64,000 nucleotides of DNA from Agelaius tricolor (Eukaryota; Chordata; Aves; Passeriformes; Icteridae). Made by a program: the position numbers and the translations under genes. Shown here piece after piece: positions 61,711 through 64,000 of the stretch. The stretch lies in contig JALJCS010000004.1 of assembly GCA_023055355.1 (NCBI GenBank), positions 24,836,744 to 24,900,743 of the forward strand. The letters are read 5' to 3'. Below the pieces are notes generated by a model. The model saw only the letters and a list, made by a program, of their open reading frames with translations, searched no databases and was not told where the DNA came from. The number at the start of each line of letters is the position of its first letter. Position 1 is the first letter of the stretch.

Positions 61711-62404
61711 ATCTCCTCAAAAACTCTCAAAGCCTTTTACATTAATTATTTGTTATTAAATGTATGTTTTCATTACAACTGATTGTGATATATTATAATA
61801 GTACCAAAGCTATTTCAAAATGCATGTCACAGCAAATAATATTTAACCCACTGCAAGAAACAGAAATCTCAGACGATCTTTGAGGCTTAATAGAGAGCAA
61901 ATACTAACAGTTGAAGGTAAAGCACATATTTTGCATCTTTTACAGCTAAATCCCAAAGTCAGGCTAGTTGGCTGTATGACAGCAAACTACAATAGTTACA
62001 GAGTGATACTGGTCTACCATGCCATTTTAGCTTGTGGTATTGAGTCTAGTGAAGAATATGTACCCTTGTGTATATGCTCATATTTTGTTCCCCAATGTAC
62101 TGAGTGCCAATAAGTAACACTCCTAACTTAAGGCAATTGTAGCATTTACTCATCACTAAGAATTTTTCTTTCTGAATATTAACTTTAGATGTTCTCTTTA
62201 ATATTGGCTACTGGAAACTTGTTACTGCAGTTAATTTAAAGATGTTTGATTAATTTTGCTCAATATTTTCCTCAAGAATATATTACTTAGGTAATATAAT
62301 CAGTTTCTGCTCTTTAAACACTATGGTTTATATACAGTGTGTTTGCTTAGTATCACTAACAATTAAATTATTCAACATACTAATAATGAAGACCATATCC
62401 ATGC
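61711..62404. other. unique AT-rich sequence without a supported gene
   Basis: I see no gene or repeat here. A 77-codon frame (61880-62113 +) has no known likeness. Confidence 0.5.
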
Positions 62405-62692
62405 TGTTCCATTTTTTGTCTGGGATAGAGTTATCTATGAGGGCTGTCTTTCGAATTTGTGTTGGAAACAGTGTTGATGACACAGGGATGCTTTCATTAC
62501 TGCTGAGCAGGGCTTAAGCAGTGTCAGGCCTTTTCTGCTCCTCACAGCACCCTACCAGTGAGTGGGCTGGGGATGCACAAGGAGCTGGGAGAGGACACAG
62601 CTGGGACAGCTGGCCCCAAATGACCAAAGGGATATTCCAGACCATATGGCATCATGCTCAGCATATAGAGCTGGAAGAAGGAGAAAGAAGGA
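62405..62692 (+). mobile_element. LTR fragment (U3 part), ERVL-like songbird family
   Basis: The segment follows the first half of a songbird ERVL-like LTR in sense orientation. Landmarks are TCTGGGATAGAGTTA, GTTGGAAACAGTGTTGATGA, CACAGGGATGCTTTCATTAC, TGCTGAGCAGGGCTTAAGCA, CTTTTCTGCTCCTCACAGCA, GATGCACAAGGAGCTGGGAG and GACCAAAGGGATATTCCAGA. It ends CATCATGCTCAGCATATAGA plus about 30 bases. It therefore covers U3 up to the degenerate TATA box and stops just after it. A block of roughly 20 bp near 62435 is missing relative to the family. The copy at 63.38-63.97 kb is the same family in opposite orientation. Confidence 0.85.
62641..62676 (+). promoter_or_regulatory. relic LTR promoter (CRE-like and TATA-like boxes)
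   Basis: In this LTR family U3 ends with a TGACGTCA-like element followed by a TATAAAG box. This copy reads CATATGGCATCATGCTCAGC and then ATATAGAGCTGG, so both elements are degenerate. The opposite copy shares the same TATAGAG change. Activity is doubtful. Confidence 0.4.
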
Positions 62693-63380
62693 TTCTTCAC
62701 CCACAGCTACAATCCTTTCAGGACCAAACCTGCTCCAACATTGCTTTACCTGTGGCTAAATACTCTCTCATGGGGCATACCTACTCTCCCTGGCTACACA
62801 CATTGAGATGCTCCAACAGTGAATAACTTCAAGGTGTTCTTGCTGCTGCATGGATTAATCCCTGAGCCACAGATCTCTCAGAAGTGTCTCTGCAGTGGTA
62901 CACACACAACCATGGCCACAGATGCTTCAAGCTGTACAGACTGCGGCACAGGCATATCCACGCCACAGACACTCCGGGGTGCCCTGCTCCCTCCTGTGTG
63001 TACTCACTCACGGGTCACAGTGCCTCTCAGCTGATTTCGCAGTGGAGTTCCAGCCTGCCCGGTACAGTAGCACGGAATGAGCAGTGATGCCCTGGCCATC
63101 TGCCAGCCCACGCACATCATCACGGCTGTTATCAGAATCCCAGGCCCAGCAGAATAACATGATCAGCAGCACAGCCCAATGGCAAGCAGTGAAAGCAAAA
63201 AGCAGTCATTAATAAGCACTAGACTCTAATTTACAGCCGGGCAACTCAGCCCCATGGCAAGCACAGGAGCCTGTTGATTAATAGCTAAGCAGCATAACTG
63301 CTATAAATTCAATCTAGCATTTTCCAATCAAACATTATCTTGCATCCTTTAATACTCATGCTGGGTGACAAAAGTGCTAT
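62693..63380. other. GC-richer block between two opposed LTR pieces, origin unknown
   Basis: This block of about 690 bp is richer in G, C and CpG than the window average up to about 63190. It includes GGCATATCCACGCCACAGAC, CTGCCCGGTACAGTAGCACG and CATCACGGCTGTTATCAGAA. It has the look of LTR or other retroviral-derived DNA of another family, but I cannot name it. Short frames on both strands overlap and look fortuitous. The last 180 bp are ordinary AT-rich sequence. Confidence 0.4.
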
Positions 63381-63970
63381 TGTGGTTTAACCCCAGCCAT
63401 CAACTAGGCCCCACACAGCTATTGGCTTACTACCCTGCATCAGGACTGGGGGCAGAATCAGAACTATAAAAGTGAGAAAACTCATGGGTTTGCAACAACA
63501 ATGATTTAAACAATAAAGCAGAAGCTGCACATGCAAGCAAAGCAAAACAAGGAATTCAATCATCACCTCCAGTGGGTAGGAAAAAGCTCATCTATCCCCA
63601 AGAAAGCAGGCCTCCATCATATGTGATGATGACTAGGGAAAACAAAGACAATCACTAAGAACATTTCTTGTTTGTTCACCCCCCACCCCAGCTCTATATG
63701 CTCAGCATGACACCATATGATCTGGGATATCTTTTGGGTCAGTGGCATTCAGCAGTCCGGATGTTTTCCCTTCCAGCTCCTTGTGCACCCTCAGCCTTCT
63801 TGCTGGTAGGGTGGGGTGAGGAACAGTAAAGGCCTTGACGCTGTGTAATAAAACCAGTAATAAAGCATCCTTGACTTATCAACATGTTTCCACCATAAAT
63901 CCAAAAGATAACCCCATAGTGGCTGTTACAAAGAAAATTAACTCTATCCAAGCTGAAACAAGAACCAGTG
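63381..63970 (-). mobile_element. near-complete solo LTR, ERVL-like songbird family
   Basis: The plus strand is the antisense of a complete LTR. It starts TGTGGTTTAACCCCAGCC, passes through AAGCAAAGCAAAACAAGGAA, AGAAAGCAGGCCTCCATCAT, CTCTATATGCTCAGCATGAC, TGGGATATCTTTTGGGTCAG, CAGCTCCTTGTGCACCCTCA and AAGGCCTTGACGCTGTGTAA, and ends AATTAACTCTATCCAAGCTG with AACAAGAACCAG. In sense orientation (minus strand) U3 comes first, then a CRE-like and TATA-like pair, then R/U5. Length is about 590 bp. No retroviral genes adjoin within the window and I see no clear target duplication. The minus-strand end at 63970 is decayed, so it is moderately old. Confidence 0.88.
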
Positions 63971-64000
63971 TTTTAATTGAACCCTGTTGTCATCTTTTCT

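Noticed and set aside
1..64000. CRISPR arrays, prokaryotic operons, integrases, attachment sites and riboswitches.
   Set aside because: None seen. The repeat content and composition are those of a bird nuclear genome.

Overview
The window reads as non-coding nuclear DNA from a bird, most likely a songbird (passerine). It is AT-rich and CpG-poor. It carries several old CR1 LINE fragments with the avian 3' end signature (ATAGAATCACAGAA next to a TTGGAAG-type motif, or its complement). It also has three LTR pieces of the ERVL-like kind that I know from songbird genomes. I found no convincing protein-coding exon, rRNA, tRNA gene or CRISPR array. The open frames are short, do not resemble known proteins, or are translations of repeats. 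The window is best described as a large intron or an intergenic desert. A short exon, or a long non-coding RNA, cannot be excluded by eye.

Layout. 1-12 kb: unique AT-rich sequence with three small CR1 ends (2.21, 5.36 and 9.88 kb), a T/G-rich tract at 2.69 kb and two dinucleotide repeats. 12.3-13.94 kb: an old LTR, followed by a 77-bp inverted repeat whose arms lie about 0.9 kb apart and match at 74 of 77 positions. 14.6-15.15 kb: a longer CR1 that still shows the C-terminal part of its polymerase. 15-27 kb: unique sequence, with one possible MIR remnant. 27.0-28.2 kb: an A/C-rich tract, then a CR1 piece carrying a dead reverse transcriptase fragment. 28.58 kb: a strong 30-bp hairpin. 30.9 kb: a T/G-rich tract. 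31-42.5 kb: unique sequence with AT-rich palindromes. 42.57-43.77 kb: the most unusual block. It has an A/C-only tract, a TTACTA hexamer array, a compact CpG-rich segment of about 260 bp, and a CR1 with an internal deletion. 47.4 kb: T-rich and GTT repeats. 48-61.5 kb: unique sequence with some candidate conserved stretches. 61.6 kb: a CAAA-type tract. 62.4-63.97 kb: two pieces of one LTR family in opposite orientations around an unidentified GC-richer block.

No genes here work together. The elements are independent insertions of different ages. The main leads are the inverted repeat at 12.87/13.86 kb, the hairpin at 28.6 kb and the isolated CpG-rich block at 43 kb. None of them amounts to an identified new system.
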